The notes: generated by a model not told the origin, from the sequence alone. Positions 32,998 through 41,602 are shown, numbered from the stretch's first letter. The stretch is DNA of 64,000 nt from Suilimivivens sp009774465 (GCA_947382645.1 CANDAE010000018.1:1-64000); one strand, 5' to 3'. Made by a program: numbers and translations.

Positions 32998-34608
32998 ATG
33001 GCAGTAAAATATGTTTTTGTAACCGGCGGCGTTGTTTCGGGCCTGGGCAAGGGAATTACAGCCGCCTCACTGGGCAGGCTGTTAAAGGCCCGTGGATATA
33101 AAGTAACCATGCAGAAATTTGATCCTTATATCAATATTGATCCGGGTACTATGAATCCCATTCAGCATGGGGAAGTTTTCGTCACGGATGACGGAACGGA
33201 AACAGACCTTGATTTAGGGCATTATGAACGGTTTATTGACGAAAATCTGGACAAAAACTCCAATGTAACCACCGGAAAAATCTACTGGTCCGTTCTTCAA
33301 AAAGAAAGGCGTGGAGATTATGGCGGTGGAACGGTTCAGGTAATTCCTCATATTACAAATGAAATTAAAAGCCGCTTTTACCGTAATCCTGCTGATGATG
33401 AAACAAGAATTGCAATTATTGAAGTGGGCGGCACCGTAGGCGATATCGAAAGCCAGCCCTTTCTTGAATCTATCAGACAATTTCAGCACCAGGTGGGGCG
33501 TGAAAATGCAATTTTAATTCATGTTACTTTAATCCCTTATCTGAAAGCATCTCAGGAAATGAAAACAAAGCCCACTCAGGCAAGTGTAAAGGAATTACAG
33601 GGAATGGGGCTTTGGCCTGATATCCTGGTGTGCCGGAGCGAGCGGGCATTAGACATAAATATTAAAGATAAAATTGCTCTTTTCTGTAATGTTCCCCGGG
33701 AACATGTGCTGCAGAATCTGGATGTGGAATACTTATATGAAGTGCCTCTTGCTATGGAAAAGGAACAACTTGCACAGGCTGCCTGCAAATGTTTAAATCT
33801 TGCATGTCCCGAACCGGATCTGGCAGACTGGAAAGCTATGGTAGAATCTCTGCGTACCCCCAGGGGAGAAGTTTCCGTTGCCATTGTGGGTAAATATGTG
33901 CAGCTTCATGATGCTTATATCAGCGTAGTTGAATCCTTAAAGCATGGCGGTATATTCAATCATGTTACTGTAAACATCAAATGGATTGATTCTGAACAGG
34001 TAACCGATAAAACTGCAGATACCCTTTTAGGAGATGTAAATGGTATTCTTGTTCCCGGCGGTTTCGGCCCCCGCGGCATCGAAGGAAAAATATGCGCCAT
34101 TACCTATGCAAGAACCCACAAAGTTCCTTTTCTCGGTCTCTGCCTTGGCATGCAGCTTTCTATCGTTGAATTTGCCCGAAATAAAGCAGGATACAAGGAT
34201 GCCAACAGTATTGAACTTGATCCGGACACTGCCCATCCGGTGATTGCCCTTATGCCTGATCAAAACGGCGTGGAAAATATTGGAGGCACCTTAAGACTGG
34301 GTTCCTACCCCTGTATACTGGATAAGACTTCCATTGCCTATAAGCTTTACGGAACAGAAATGATTTATGAACGCCACAGGCACCGTTATGAAGTAAACAA
34401 CGATTACCGTGACGTACTGACGGAGCATGGCATGAAGCTTTCCGGTCTTTCTCCTGACAGAAGAATTGTTGAAATGTGCGAACTTCCCGATCATCCCTTT
34501 TTTGTTGCAACACAAGGCCATCCTGAGCTAAAATCCAGGCCTAACAGACCACATCCTTTATTTAAGGGATTTATAAAAGCCGCTCTGGAAAACAGTAAAA
34601 ATGTTTAG
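32998..34608 (+). CDS. pyrG: CTP synthase
   Basis: Aminates UTP to CTP using glutamine. The 536-residue enzyme has the N-terminal synthetase domain with VTGGVVSGLGKGI (P-loop, about 7-19), QKFDPYINIDPGTMNP and EVGGTVGDIES. The C-terminal glutamine amidotransferase has GLCLGMQL (nucleophile Cys about 381), RHRHRYEVN and THGHPEL-like ATQGHPEL with the catalytic His and Glu. An AAGGAG ribosome site precedes the start. It forms its own unit, with an attenuator upstream and a hairpin downstream. Confidence 0.97.
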   Translation: MAVKYVFVTGGVVSGLGKGITAASLGRLLKARGYKVTMQKFDPYINIDPGTMNPIQHGEVFVTDDGTETDLDLGHYERFIDENLDKNSNVTTGKIYWSVLQKERRGDYGGGTVQVIPHITNEIKSRFYRNPADDETRIAIIEVGGTVGDIESQPFLESIRQFQHQVGRENAILIHVTLIPYLKASQEMKTKPTQASVKELQGMGLWPDILVCRSERALDINIKDKIALFCNVPREHVLQNLDVEYLYEVPLAMEKEQLAQAACKCLNLACPEPDLADWKAMVESLRTPRGEVSVAIVGKYVQLHDAYISVVESLKHGGIFNHVTVNIKWIDSEQVTDKTADTLLGDVNGILVPGGFGPRGIEGKICAITYARTHKVPFLGLCLGMQLSIVEFARNKAGYKDANSIELDPDTAHPVIALMPDQNGVENIGGTLRLGSYPCILDKTSIAYKLYGTEMIYERHRHRYEVNNDYRDVLTEHGMKLSGLSPDRRIVEMCELPDHPFFVATQGHPELKSRPNRPHPLFKGFIKAALENSKNV

Positions 34609-34620
34609 CCATATATAATA

Positions 34621-34643
34621 GATGCCCCGTAAAACGGGGCATC
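34621..34643. terminator. GC-rich hairpin after pyrG
   Basis: GATGCCCCGT, AAA, ACGGGGCATC: a perfect ten-base-pair stem 12 bases after the pyrG stop, between converging genes. No T run. Member of the hairpin family seen at 282, 4051, 13056 and 15440. Confidence 0.6.
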
Positions 34644-34679
34644 CGGATATATACCTTTTACGCACCAGGCCTGTTACTG

Positions 34680-34988
34680 TTAAAGCGCGTCAATCAATTG
34701 AAAAAACAGATCTCTTTGATTTTCTGACATGGCATCCAGCTTTTCGGCATATTTGCTTACCCTGATTCTGTATCCGTTATTAAGCACATCTTCCAGTACT
34801 TCATCCGCCGAAACATCAAGCACATTTAAAATATTTATAAATGTTTCTAATCTGGGCAGCTTTTCGCCCCGCTCTATCATTCCAATATAGACAACGCTTA
34901 ATTCTGTCTTTTCTGCCAGTTCGTCCTGTTTCCATGACTTTGCTATTCTTTTTTCCCTGATGTGTTTCCCTATACTCGTTAAATCCAT
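34680..34988 (-). CDS. XRE-family helix-turn-helix regulator
   Basis: A 102-residue single-domain regulator. Helix-turn-helix: IGKHIREKRIAKSWKQDELA, then AEKTELSVVYIGMIERGEKL (about 7-46), of the lambda-repressor type. A short helical C-terminus follows (ENQRDLFFQLIDAL). The ATG at 34988 follows GGAAGG at five bases; a GTG two codons upstream is less likely. An inverted repeat 11 bases upstream suggests autoregulation. No phage or toxin gene is adjacent, so its targets are unknown. Confidence 0.85.
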   Translation of the reverse strand: MDLTSIGKHIREKRIAKSWKQDELAEKTELSVVYIGMIERGEKLPRLETFINILNVLDVSADEVLEDVLNNGYRIRVSKYAEKLDAMSENQRDLFFQLIDAL

Positions 34989-34998
34989 ATGCACCTTC

Positions 34999-35029
34999 CT
35001 AACAGTAATATTTGTTTACCGTTAGTATA
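34999..35029 (-). promoter_or_regulatory. Probable operator and -10 box of the XRE gene
   Basis: CTAACAGTAAT (34999-35009) and TTTACCGTTAG (35015-35025) are inverted arms matching at 9 of 11 positions. A TATACT -10 candidate (35029-35024) touches the distal arm. The -35 is not clear. Confidence 0.5.
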
Positions 35030-35098
35030 GGTTTTTGCCCTCTACAAATACAGAAACTGCAGGAATAATATTATAACTGTCAGTATATTTTTCGGTTA

Positions 35099-36274
35099 TT
35101 AATCCTGTTTTTCTTCCCGGAGCCTGGCAATAAATGCCTTAATTTTATCCAGGGCAACTTTAAGATTTTCCAGAGAATAGGCATAGGAAATTCTAAGGAA
35201 ACCTTCACCACAGTCACCAAATGCGGTTCCCGGAACTACTGCCACCTTTTCTTCCTTTAAGAGCCTGCCTGCAAACTCTTCACTGGTCATGCCAAATTCT
35301 CTGATACATGGGAAAACATAAAATGCTCCATAAGGTTCAAAACAGGTAAGCCCCATTTCCTTAAACGCATGCATGAGAAATCTTCTTCTCTGGTTATAGG
35401 ACTCCCGCATCATTGCCACATCATCATCTCCATTTTTCAGAGCTTCTACAGCGGCATACTGACTGGTAGTGGGCGCACACATAATGGCAAACTGATGAAT
35501 TTTAAGCATCTGCTCCATAATTTCCCTGGGAGCACACGCATATCCAAGACGCCATCCTGTCATTGCATATGCCTTGGAAAATCCATTAATTAAAACGCAT
35601 CTCTCCTGCATTCCCGGAAGACTTGCAATAGAAACATGTTTATTTTTGTATGTAAGCTCTGCATAAATTTCATCTGAAATTATAAAGATATCCTTTTCCC
35701 GAATTACCTCTGCAATTTCCTCCAGGTCTTCTCTTTCCATAATTGCCCCTGTAGGATTATTGGGGAAAGGCAGAATTAATACCTTTGTTTTATCTGTAAT
35801 GGCATTTAAAAGCTCATCGGCAGTTAATCTAAATTCATTTTCTTCCTTTAACTCAATAATCACCGGAACCGCACCTGCAAGAATTGCGCAGGGTTCATAG
35901 GAAACATAACTTGGCTGGGGAATCAACACTTCTTCCCCCGGATTGATCATAGCGCGAAGTGCGATATCAATTGCTTCCGATCCGCCTACCGTCACGATCA
36001 CTTCATGGCCTGCATCATAAGTGATGTCCTGGGTTCTTTGTATGTACTTTACAATTTCTTCCTTAAGCTCCTTTAGTCCTGCATTGGAGGTATAAAAGGT
36101 TCTCCCTTTTTCAAGAGAATAGATTCCTTCATCTCTGATATGCCAGGGAGTGTCAAAATCAGGCTCTCCCACCCCCAGAGAAATTGCATCCTCCATCTCA
36201 CTTACAATATCAAAAAATTTACGGATGCCTGATGGTTTTATCCTCACGATTGTATCTGACAGGGGATTTCTCAT
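35099..36274 (-). CDS. PLP-dependent aminotransferase (class I/II)
   Basis: A 391-residue fold-type I aminotransferase. Landmarks: ISLGVGEPDFDTPWHI (N-terminal substrate loop), FPNNPTGAIMERE, IISDEIYAELTY, and the PLP lysine in INGFSKAYAMTGWRLGYACA (about 232-251). The pattern fits aspartate/aromatic aminotransferases of the AspC/PatA group. Substrate cannot be set from sequence. The start overlaps the stop of the upstream Lrp-type gene by four bases (ATGA), so translation is coupled and the regulator probably controls this enzyme. Confidence 0.9.
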   Translation of the reverse strand: MRNPLSDTIVRIKPSGIRKFFDIVSEMEDAISLGVGEPDFDTPWHIRDEGIYSLEKGRTFYTSNAGLKELKEEIVKYIQRTQDITYDAGHEVIVTVGGSEAIDIALRAMINPGEEVLIPQPSYVSYEPCAILAGAVPVIIELKEENEFRLTADELLNAITDKTKVLILPFPNNPTGAIMEREDLEEIAEVIREKDIFIISDEIYAELTYKNKHVSIASLPGMQERCVLINGFSKAYAMTGWRLGYACAPREIMEQMLKIHQFAIMCAPTTSQYAAVEALKNGDDDVAMMRESYNQRRRFLMHAFKEMGLTCFEPYGAFYVFPCIREFGMTSEEFAGRLLKEEKVAVVPGTAFGDCGEGFLRISYAYSLENLKVALDKIKAFIARLREEKQD

Positions 36275-36753
36275 GGTGTCACCTTCTCTCTTGTATCTTC
36301 ATATTTTTTAGTAAGGATTGTGCCATGATCTTTGTATTTTTTTAAAATGAAATGCGTAGCTGTACTTAAAACACCCTCCAGTGTGGATAACTTATCTGAC
36401 ACAAAATTTGAAACAGATTTTAATGATTTGCCCTCCAGAGTAACTAAAAGATCGTATCCTCCGGAAATCAGATATACGCTGTTTACCTCAGGATACTTGT
36501 AAATCCTTTCAGCTATATTATCATATCCCTGTCCTCTCTGAGGGGTAATGCGAACCTCAATCAGCGCGGTTACTTTTTCTATGGATGTCTTTTCCCAGTC
36601 GATCATTGTATGATAACCGCAGATAATTCCTTCTTCCTCCATTGCTTTTAATTCGTTGGCAATGTCAATTTCCTCTGCTCCTAAAATAACTGCCAGCTCC
36701 TTAATATTGATTCGGCTGTTTTTTTCTATTATTGCTAAAACCTGTTCTCTCAT
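36271..36753 (-). CDS. Lrp/AsnC-family regulator
   Basis: A 160-residue regulator with an N-terminal winged helix (LAIIEKNSRINIKELAVILG, about 5-24) and a C-terminal RAM (AsnC ligand-binding) domain (TALIEVRITPQRGQGYD..., YLISGGYDLLVTLEG). Members bind amino acids. The ATG at 36753 follows GGAGG by five bases. It lies between the HypE-like gene and an aminotransferase whose start overlaps its stop, suggesting control of amino-acid metabolism. Confidence 0.9.
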   Translation of the reverse strand: MREQVLAIIEKNSRINIKELAVILGAEEIDIANELKAMEEEGIICGYHTMIDWEKTSIEKVTALIEVRITPQRGQGYDNIAERIYKYPEVNSVYLISGGYDLLVTLEGKSLKSVSNFVSDKLSTLEGVLSTATHFILKKYKDHGTILTKKYEDTREKVTP

Positions 36754-36765
36754 ATGATCCTCCAT

Positions 36766-37818
36766 TTAAAAAAATAATATTTTATGTATTTCATCCGGCA
36801 CCGGCGGCTCTAAATACCTGATTTCCTCCTGATTGACAATGATTTTATCATTTCCATCATTTGTGCTGCCGATTAGCGACGCATTAATTCCCTCATTTTC
36901 CAGATTTTCCACCAGACGCTTTCCATCCCTGGAGAGCATAATCAGCATCCCGCCTGATAAAAGTTCATAGGGATTTAAATTATAAAACTCACAGACCTCA
37001 ATGGTTTCCTGCCTCACCGGAATTTTTTTTAAATCCACACAAAGTCCAACGCCTAATTTACGGGATATTTCCCACAATGCACCAAAAATTCCTCCGTTTC
37101 TTACATCATGCATTGCATAAACGCCGGACTTAAGGGCGGTTGCCGCCTCCGAAGCAATCGACAGATAATTTCTGTGCTCTTTTGCCATCCTGACCAGCGA
37201 AGGGGGATACCTTTTTAAAAGCTCCGTTTCCTTTTCTCTGGCTATGATAGACGTACCTTCCATCCCAATCCACTTGCTTACCACAATGTCCAGTCCTGCC
37301 GGTGGGCATTCACTGTTATTTATTTCACCTGCCAATTTTCCCTTTTCCGCATCCATCAGCACTGCATTTTTCTGGTACACTCCCACAACGGTTGCTGTAA
37401 CCACCGGCCGCCTGACGCTCCGGCTTACCTCTGTATGTCCTCCCACAACCTGAATCTTTAACTTCCGGCAGCAATGAAATGCCTGCTCCATAAGCTCCTT
37501 AAGCAGTGTTTCTTCTGCTCCTTCCGGAAGTGTAACTGCCAAAGTAACTGCCCAAGCCTCCGCTCCGGCGGCTGCCAGATTGTTGGCGGCTGCCATTACT
37601 GCCAAAAAAGCGGCATCAGATACGCCAAGCGCAATTGTCTGGGTGGAAACTGCCATCACACTGCTTTCATCTTCCTTACTGTCATCACATTCTTTCCATG
37701 ACAAAAAGGCGCAGTCCTCTCCTACGCCTGCACCTTTTATTACTTCACTATGAACTTTTTCTATCCCTTTTAACACCGAACGTTTTAAAATACTTTCGGA
37801 TATTTTTCCTGTTTTCAT
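36766..37818 (-). CDS. AIR-synthase-related (HypE/PurM-like) protein
   Basis: A 350-residue member of the PurM/HypE/SelD superfamily. ATP-site features: GAGVGEDCAFLS (about 30-41), LAVMAAANNLAAAGAEAWAV, VVGGHTEVS (where HypE has GGDT) and MHDVRNGGIFGALWEIS. The C-terminal Cys tail of HypE is absent, since the protein ends EIHKILFF, so it is unlikely to be the hydrogenase maturase. No hydrogenase genes are nearby. It precedes the Lrp and aminotransferase genes with tight spacing and seems part of their operon. True reaction unknown. Confidence 0.8.
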   Translation of the reverse strand: MKTGKISESILKRSVLKGIEKVHSEVIKGAGVGEDCAFLSWKECDDSKEDESSVMAVSTQTIALGVSDAAFLAVMAAANNLAAAGAEAWAVTLAVTLPEGAEETLLKELMEQAFHCCRKLKIQVVGGHTEVSRSVRRPVVTATVVGVYQKNAVLMDAEKGKLAGEINNSECPPAGLDIVVSKWIGMEGTSIIAREKETELLKRYPPSLVRMAKEHRNYLSIASEAATALKSGVYAMHDVRNGGIFGALWEISRKLGVGLCVDLKKIPVRQETIEVCEFYNLNPYELLSGGMLIMLSRDGKRLVENLENEGINASLIGSTNDGNDKIIVNQEEIRYLEPPVPDEIHKILFF

Positions 37819-37922
37819 AGCTGCCCTGTCCCTCTTCTACGCAATATCAGTCTGCATTATCCACGCAGCCTTGGAGAAACACTTTAATCAGAGTTTGCTC
37901 AGAAAAAAGGCGGCTGAATAAC

Positions 37923-39452
37923 TTACTGTGCCGGTGCTGCTTCCGCCGGTGGTGCTGCTCCTTCAGCAGGCGGCGCGGCCGGTGCTTCGGCTGCAGGAGG
38001 CGCGGCGGCTGCGGCAAGGGCTGCCACAACATTCTTTACATGATCAATATTATTGGTAGCTACGGCTGCCATAATCTCATTATATGCATTGGGATCATCC
38101 GTTGCAATGCCTACAGTTGCCGTTCTTGGCGTTACCTGATAGGAACTTGAATTTACCTGTTCACGGCTGACTTCCACCCCATTTTCGGTCACAATTTTCC
38201 ATAAATTTGCTCTATAACCGATATGTGCGGACTGCACGGAAATGGAACCCACCGGCAGGGAAGCATTTGTATATATCACTTCCGAATCCGGATAAGTTTT
38301 ACTTATCACTTCGCTTTCATAGCGCACCTGGTGGGTGCTCTGCCTTGTTTCTACTCCATAGATTGTAAAACAGATCTGTTTATCATCTGTAGTACTGCCC
38401 TCAATGTAAATAGGCGATTCCGTGTTATTTACGAATTTAAAATCCTTTCCGGAAGATTCAGCAATCGCCGCATCGGCCGAAGGATCCACATAGGTTACGA
38501 TCATGGAATGATTATGTCTTTCCGTAACCTCCAGCTCTGACAAAAGCACTGCATTATAAAGGGTGGTGGAAACCTGACAGATGCCTCCGCCCAAACTGTC
38601 CACTACCTGTCCGTTTAAATAAGAGCCGGCCATGTAATATCCATTGGCCTGTGAAAAGGGAGATACCGCTTCATAAGTGGAAAACTCGTCTCCCGGATAA
38701 AGTGTTGTCCCGTTAATCAGTTCAGCCCCGTTTCTTACGTTTGCACTTCGGGATGGGCCTGAAGTTTTAAAGCTGGTAGTAAAGGTACCAAGCACATCCT
38801 TTACTTTTCCGAGTTCTTCCTCGCTGCCTCTGGCTTCTTTCACTGTAACTGCCAGTTCAATGGAAGCATCCTCTCTGTTCCAGCTATTATTTAAATATTC
38901 CTGAATGGCCTGTAGGGAAGCTGCTTCATCCACTACCTCCCCTGTCTGCCCCGGAATAATAACAAAGCTGTCATTTTCTCTGGTAAGCGTTGCGTCCGCC
39001 GCTTCCATATTGTAAGCTGCACACTGCTCCCTTATAATGGTTTTCACCAGTTCCTGGTCAATTCCAAATTCCAGTTTATATACTTTATTCTGGTATTGAA
39101 GATCCTTTGCAGTCTTGTAACGCTGTACCACATTGCCTGTCTGTCCAATGTTTACCGCTTCATTTATAATCTCCTGATTACTCCAATAAAGGCCAAGATC
39201 AGAGGCCTTGACCTGTACCTCATTTCCGCCAACTGCAATCAATGTGATCATCTTGTCTGAAAGACCATTCACATAATTCTCTACCAGAGATTTTGCTTCG
39301 CTTTCTGTCTTTCCCTCCAAAGACATTTCTTCCACATAAACTCCGGTTAATATTCTGTTTTCTTCTTCCTGCGCCCTTGCCTGAATACCTGGAATAACCG
39401 CTGTCATCAGCATTAATCCGGCGCAGATCACACCCTTAATTAATTTTTTCAT
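37923..39452 (-). CDS. Exported VanW-family protein
   Basis: A 509-residue protein with an N-terminal signal sequence (MKKLIKGVICAGLMLMTAVI, cleavage likely after QARA). Repeated peptidoglycan-binding-like (PG_binding_4) modules occupy about 35-210. The VanW domain (about 235-370) has FKTSGPSRSANVRNGAELI, GDEFSTYEAVSP and GGGICQVSTTLYNAVLLSEL, with the HNHSM motif. A G5-like beta region follows. The last 60 residues are Ala/Pro/Glu-rich, like a wall-spanning tail. VanW proteins are common in Gram-positives but their role in the cell wall is not settled. The ATG at 39452 is preferred over an upstream TTG. A 35-residue membrane protein gene stands 34 bases upstream. Confidence 0.9.
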   Translation of the reverse strand: MKKLIKGVICAGLMLMTAVIPGIQARAQEEENRILTGVYVEEMSLEGKTESEAKSLVENYVNGLSDKMITLIAVGGNEVQVKASDLGLYWSNQEIINEAVNIGQTGNVVQRYKTAKDLQYQNKVYKLEFGIDQELVKTIIREQCAAYNMEAADATLTRENDSFVIIPGQTGEVVDEAASLQAIQEYLNNSWNREDASIELAVTVKEARGSEEELGKVKDVLGTFTTSFKTSGPSRSANVRNGAELINGTTLYPGDEFSTYEAVSPFSQANGYYMAGSYLNGQVVDSLGGGICQVSTTLYNAVLLSELEVTERHNHSMIVTYVDPSADAAIAESSGKDFKFVNNTESPIYIEGSTTDDKQICFTIYGVETRQSTHQVRYESEVISKTYPDSEVIYTNASLPVGSISVQSAHIGYRANLWKIVTENGVEVSREQVNSSSYQVTPRTATVGIATDDPNAYNEIMAAVATNNIDHVKNVVAALAAAAAPPAAEAPAAPPAEGAAPPAEAAPAQ

Positions 39453-39486
39453 ACTTCCCAAACCTGTTTCTTAAAAATTACTTTTC

Positions 39487-39594
39487 TTAATAGATAAAAG
39501 ATGCTATAGTTGGAATTATCATAGCAAGTATAAGCAATATGATAATAATGGACGAAATTATTTTTTTACTTTTTTTATTATACAGGTTAAACAT
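39487..39594 (-). CDS. 35-residue single-pass membrane protein
   Basis: A short frame reading MFNLYNKKSKKIISS, a hydrophobic helix of about 16 residues (IIIILLILAMIIPTIA) and SFIY, then stop. A positively charged stretch precedes the helix, so the N-terminus should be inside the cell. A GGAGG ribosome site stands six bases before the ATG at 39594 (an extra ATG lies one codon earlier). A near-consensus promoter is at 39630-39658. It is followed after 34 bases by the VanW gene and probably shares its transcript. Function unknown; similar very short membrane proteins are easily missed by gene callers. Confidence 0.7.
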   Translation of the reverse strand: MFNLYNKKSKKIISSIIIILLILAMIIPTIASFIY

Positions 39595-39629
39595 CATACG
39601 CCTCCAATGAAATACATCTTTGAAAGGAT

Positions 39630-39658
39630 ATTATATATGAAATTCCCGTTTTTTGCAA
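39630..39658 (-). promoter_or_regulatory. Promoter of the small membrane protein and VanW unit
   Basis: TTGCAA (39658-39653), a 17-base spacer and perfect TATAAT (39635-39630) on the minus strand. It overlaps the first codons of the divergent gene that starts at 39637. Confidence 0.75.
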
Positions 39659-40245
39659 GTTTTATAGTATTTTGCCTCTGGCTTGGATATGAAATCCACA
39701 AAAGCCGCAATAAGGCGGAGCAGGCTTCTAACGACTTCTGGGAAAAGGAAGCACAGGCAAACAACACACGAAAAAAATCTCTGGATAATCTTGACTACAT
39801 TAAAATTCCGTTTGATTCTCTTCCCACAAACACCTGCATGGAAGATCCTGTAATTGTCGAATACTGGGAAACCTTAAAAGTTCTCTCTGAGAACCCTATC
39901 GTTAATTTTACAGGAATCAGCAACACGGATTTAAAGCTTATGTATGGCGCTCCAAATATAGACCTTTTATCCCGATATGATCAAAACTATACCATTTTAG
40001 TCCGCACGCTTCAAAAGTTGGCGCAGGCACTTTATGACAAAGGGTGCCTGACGGAAGCCTGTCAGATTCTTGAATTTGCTGTTTCCATACGCACTGACAT
40101 AACCGGTTCTTATAAACTGCTGGCTTCTATTTACCAGCAAAAGGGACAGTCTGAAAAAATCGCCGGCCTGATTCCAATAGCAGAAAGTCTGAATACAAGT
40201 CTTTCAAAGCGGATTGTGGCCATGCTGGAAGAACTGGCGTCATAG
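39637..40245 (+). CDS. Membrane-anchored protein with TPR-like C-terminus
   Basis: A 202-residue protein with an N-terminal membrane anchor (FPFFASFIVFCLWLGYEI) and a basic-acidic cytoplasmic or external body. A central segment has LDYIKIPFDSLPTNTC. The C-terminal half is helical with the feel of a TPR-like repeat (QKLAQALYDKGCLTEACQIL, then YKLLASIYQQKGQSEKI). No enzyme motif. The ATG at 39637 follows AAAGG at nine bases; an ATG ten codons upstream lacks a site. Divergent from the VanW unit. Similar proteins occur in Lachnospiraceae; role unknown. Confidence 0.75.
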   Translation: MKFPFFASFIVFCLWLGYEIHKSRNKAEQASNDFWEKEAQANNTRKKSLDNLDYIKIPFDSLPTNTCMEDPVIVEYWETLKVLSENPIVNFTGISNTDLKLMYGAPNIDLLSRYDQNYTILVRTLQKLAQALYDKGCLTEACQILEFAVSIRTDITGSYKLLASIYQQKGQSEKIAGLIPIAESLNTSLSKRIVAMLEELAS

Positions 40246-40321
40246 CTTATTATCAGTTTATGTACAACTGACAACTTTTATGCCTGAAAAAGGAAGGAGC
40301 ATAATGCGCCCCTTCCTCATT

Positions 40322-41482
40322 TTATTTCCAGAATTTTTTCTTTTTGGAATCCTTTCCCTCAGGCTTATCTTTCTGCACATTCTGAGCCGCCTTTAAGCTG
40401 TCTCCTGTAAGTGCGTCAAACTGCTTTAAAAGCTCTTTGGCCTCGTGGGATAATCTTTCCGGTGTCTGAACCACCAGCGTCACATAATGGTCGCCGCGAA
40501 CTTCTTTGTTTCTTAAAGTAGGCACGCCCTTTCCCTTTAGCCGGACTTTGGTATCCGTCTGTGTTCCGGGTTTCACTTCATAAATAACTTTACCGTCCAC
40601 TGTATCTACCACCACATCACCGCCTAAAGCAGCAACTGCATAGGATACCGGAACCGTAGAGTAAATATTATAATCCTGACGTTGGAAAATGGGGTGACGA
40701 GCAACAATTACCTCTACTAAAAGATCTCCTCTTGGACCGCCGTTTGCACCAGGTTCCCCTTTATCCCTGATACGGACGCTCTGCCCATTATCAATACCGG
40801 CCGGAATGGACACCTGTATTTTCTTGCGGCTTGCAATATACCCTGAACCATGACAGTCCCCACACTTTTCCCTGATTACCTTACCTGTACCATTACAATC
40901 CGGACAGGTCTGTACATTTCTGACTGTTCCAAAGAAAGACTGCTGGGTAAATACCACCTGTCCTTTGCCGCCGCACTTCTGACAGGTTTCCGGATTGGTG
41001 CCCGGCTTTGCTCCGCTGCCATGACAAGTCTTACACTCATCCTTAAGTGTAAGTTCAATTTCTTTTTCAACGCCAAAAACAGCCTCTTCAAAGGTAATTC
41101 TGACGCTGGTCCTGATATTTGCACCCTTCATGGGGCCATTGCTTCCCCGTCCCTTACGTCCGCCACCAAAAAAGTCGCCAAAGATATCACCGAATATGTC
41201 GCTGAAATCTGCGGTGTTAAAGTCAAATCCGCCAAATCCGCCGCTGCCGCCTTCAAAAGCAGCATGACCAAACTGATCATACTGTCTTTTCTTTTCCGGA
41301 TCACTTAAAATAGCATAAGCCTCTGAAGCTTCTTTGAACTTTTTCTCAGCCTCTGCATTCCCCGGATTCATGTCAGGGTGATATTTCTTGGCCAGTGCCC
41401 TGTATGCTTTTTTAATGGCGGCATCATCCGCGTTCTTATCTATTCCAAGGACTTCATAATAGTCACGTTTTTGTTCTGCCAT
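40322..41482 (-). CDS. dnaJ: Chaperone DnaJ
   Basis: Co-chaperone of DnaK, 386 residues. The J domain (DYYEVLGIDKNADDAAIKKA, HPD motif in KKYHPDMNPG) is followed by a Gly/Phe-rich stretch (about 75-110) and four zinc-finger repeats: CKTCHGSG, CQKCGGKG, CPDCNGTG, CGDCHGSG (about 150-215). The C-terminal substrate-binding domains follow. The start at 41482 has a GGAGG site and matches all DnaJ starts. The frame stays open 36 codons further upstream, with its own GGAGG-TTG start signal, into a repeat-rich leader. It is separated from dnaK by a terminator hairpin, so it may be partly uncoupled. Confidence 0.96.
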   Translation of the reverse strand: MAEQKRDYYEVLGIDKNADDAAIKKAYRALAKKYHPDMNPGNAEAEKKFKEASEAYAILSDPEKKRQYDQFGHAAFEGGSGGFGGFDFNTADFSDIFGDIFGDFFGGGRKGRGSNGPMKGANIRTSVRITFEEAVFGVEKEIELTLKDECKTCHGSGAKPGTNPETCQKCGGKGQVVFTQQSFFGTVRNVQTCPDCNGTGKVIREKCGDCHGSGYIASRKKIQVSIPAGIDNGQSVRIRDKGEPGANGGPRGDLLVEVIVARHPIFQRQDYNIYSTVPVSYAVAALGGDVVVDTVDGKVIYEVKPGTQTDTKVRLKGKGVPTLRNKEVRGDHYVTLVVQTPERLSHEAKELLKQFDALTGDSLKAAQNVQKDKPEGKDSKKKKFWK

Positions 41483-41528
41483 TTTTTCCTCCACGCCGGA
41501 GCTGTTTTTTGCGAAGGCATGCGATATT

Positions 41529-41553
41529 GAGTTTGTGGCTCCGGCACAAACTC
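41529..41553. repeat. Inverted repeat in the dnaJ leader (1)
   Basis: GAGTTTGTG, GCTCCGG, CACAAACTC: perfect nine-base arms. It adjoins a second inverted repeat at 41556. Confidence 0.65.
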
Positions 41554-41555
41554 GT

Positions 41556-41592
41556 GGTTGAAAAATCAGCACATCAGTGTGATTTTTCAACC
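41556..41592. repeat. Inverted repeat in the dnaJ leader (2)
   Basis: GGTTGAAAAATCA (41556-41568) and TGATTTTTCAACC (41580-41592): perfect 13-base arms around an 11-base loop. With the repeat at 41529 it forms a compact double-hairpin unit that looks like a dispersed repeat element. Confidence 0.65.
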
Positions 41593-41602
41593 TTAACCTC
41601 CC

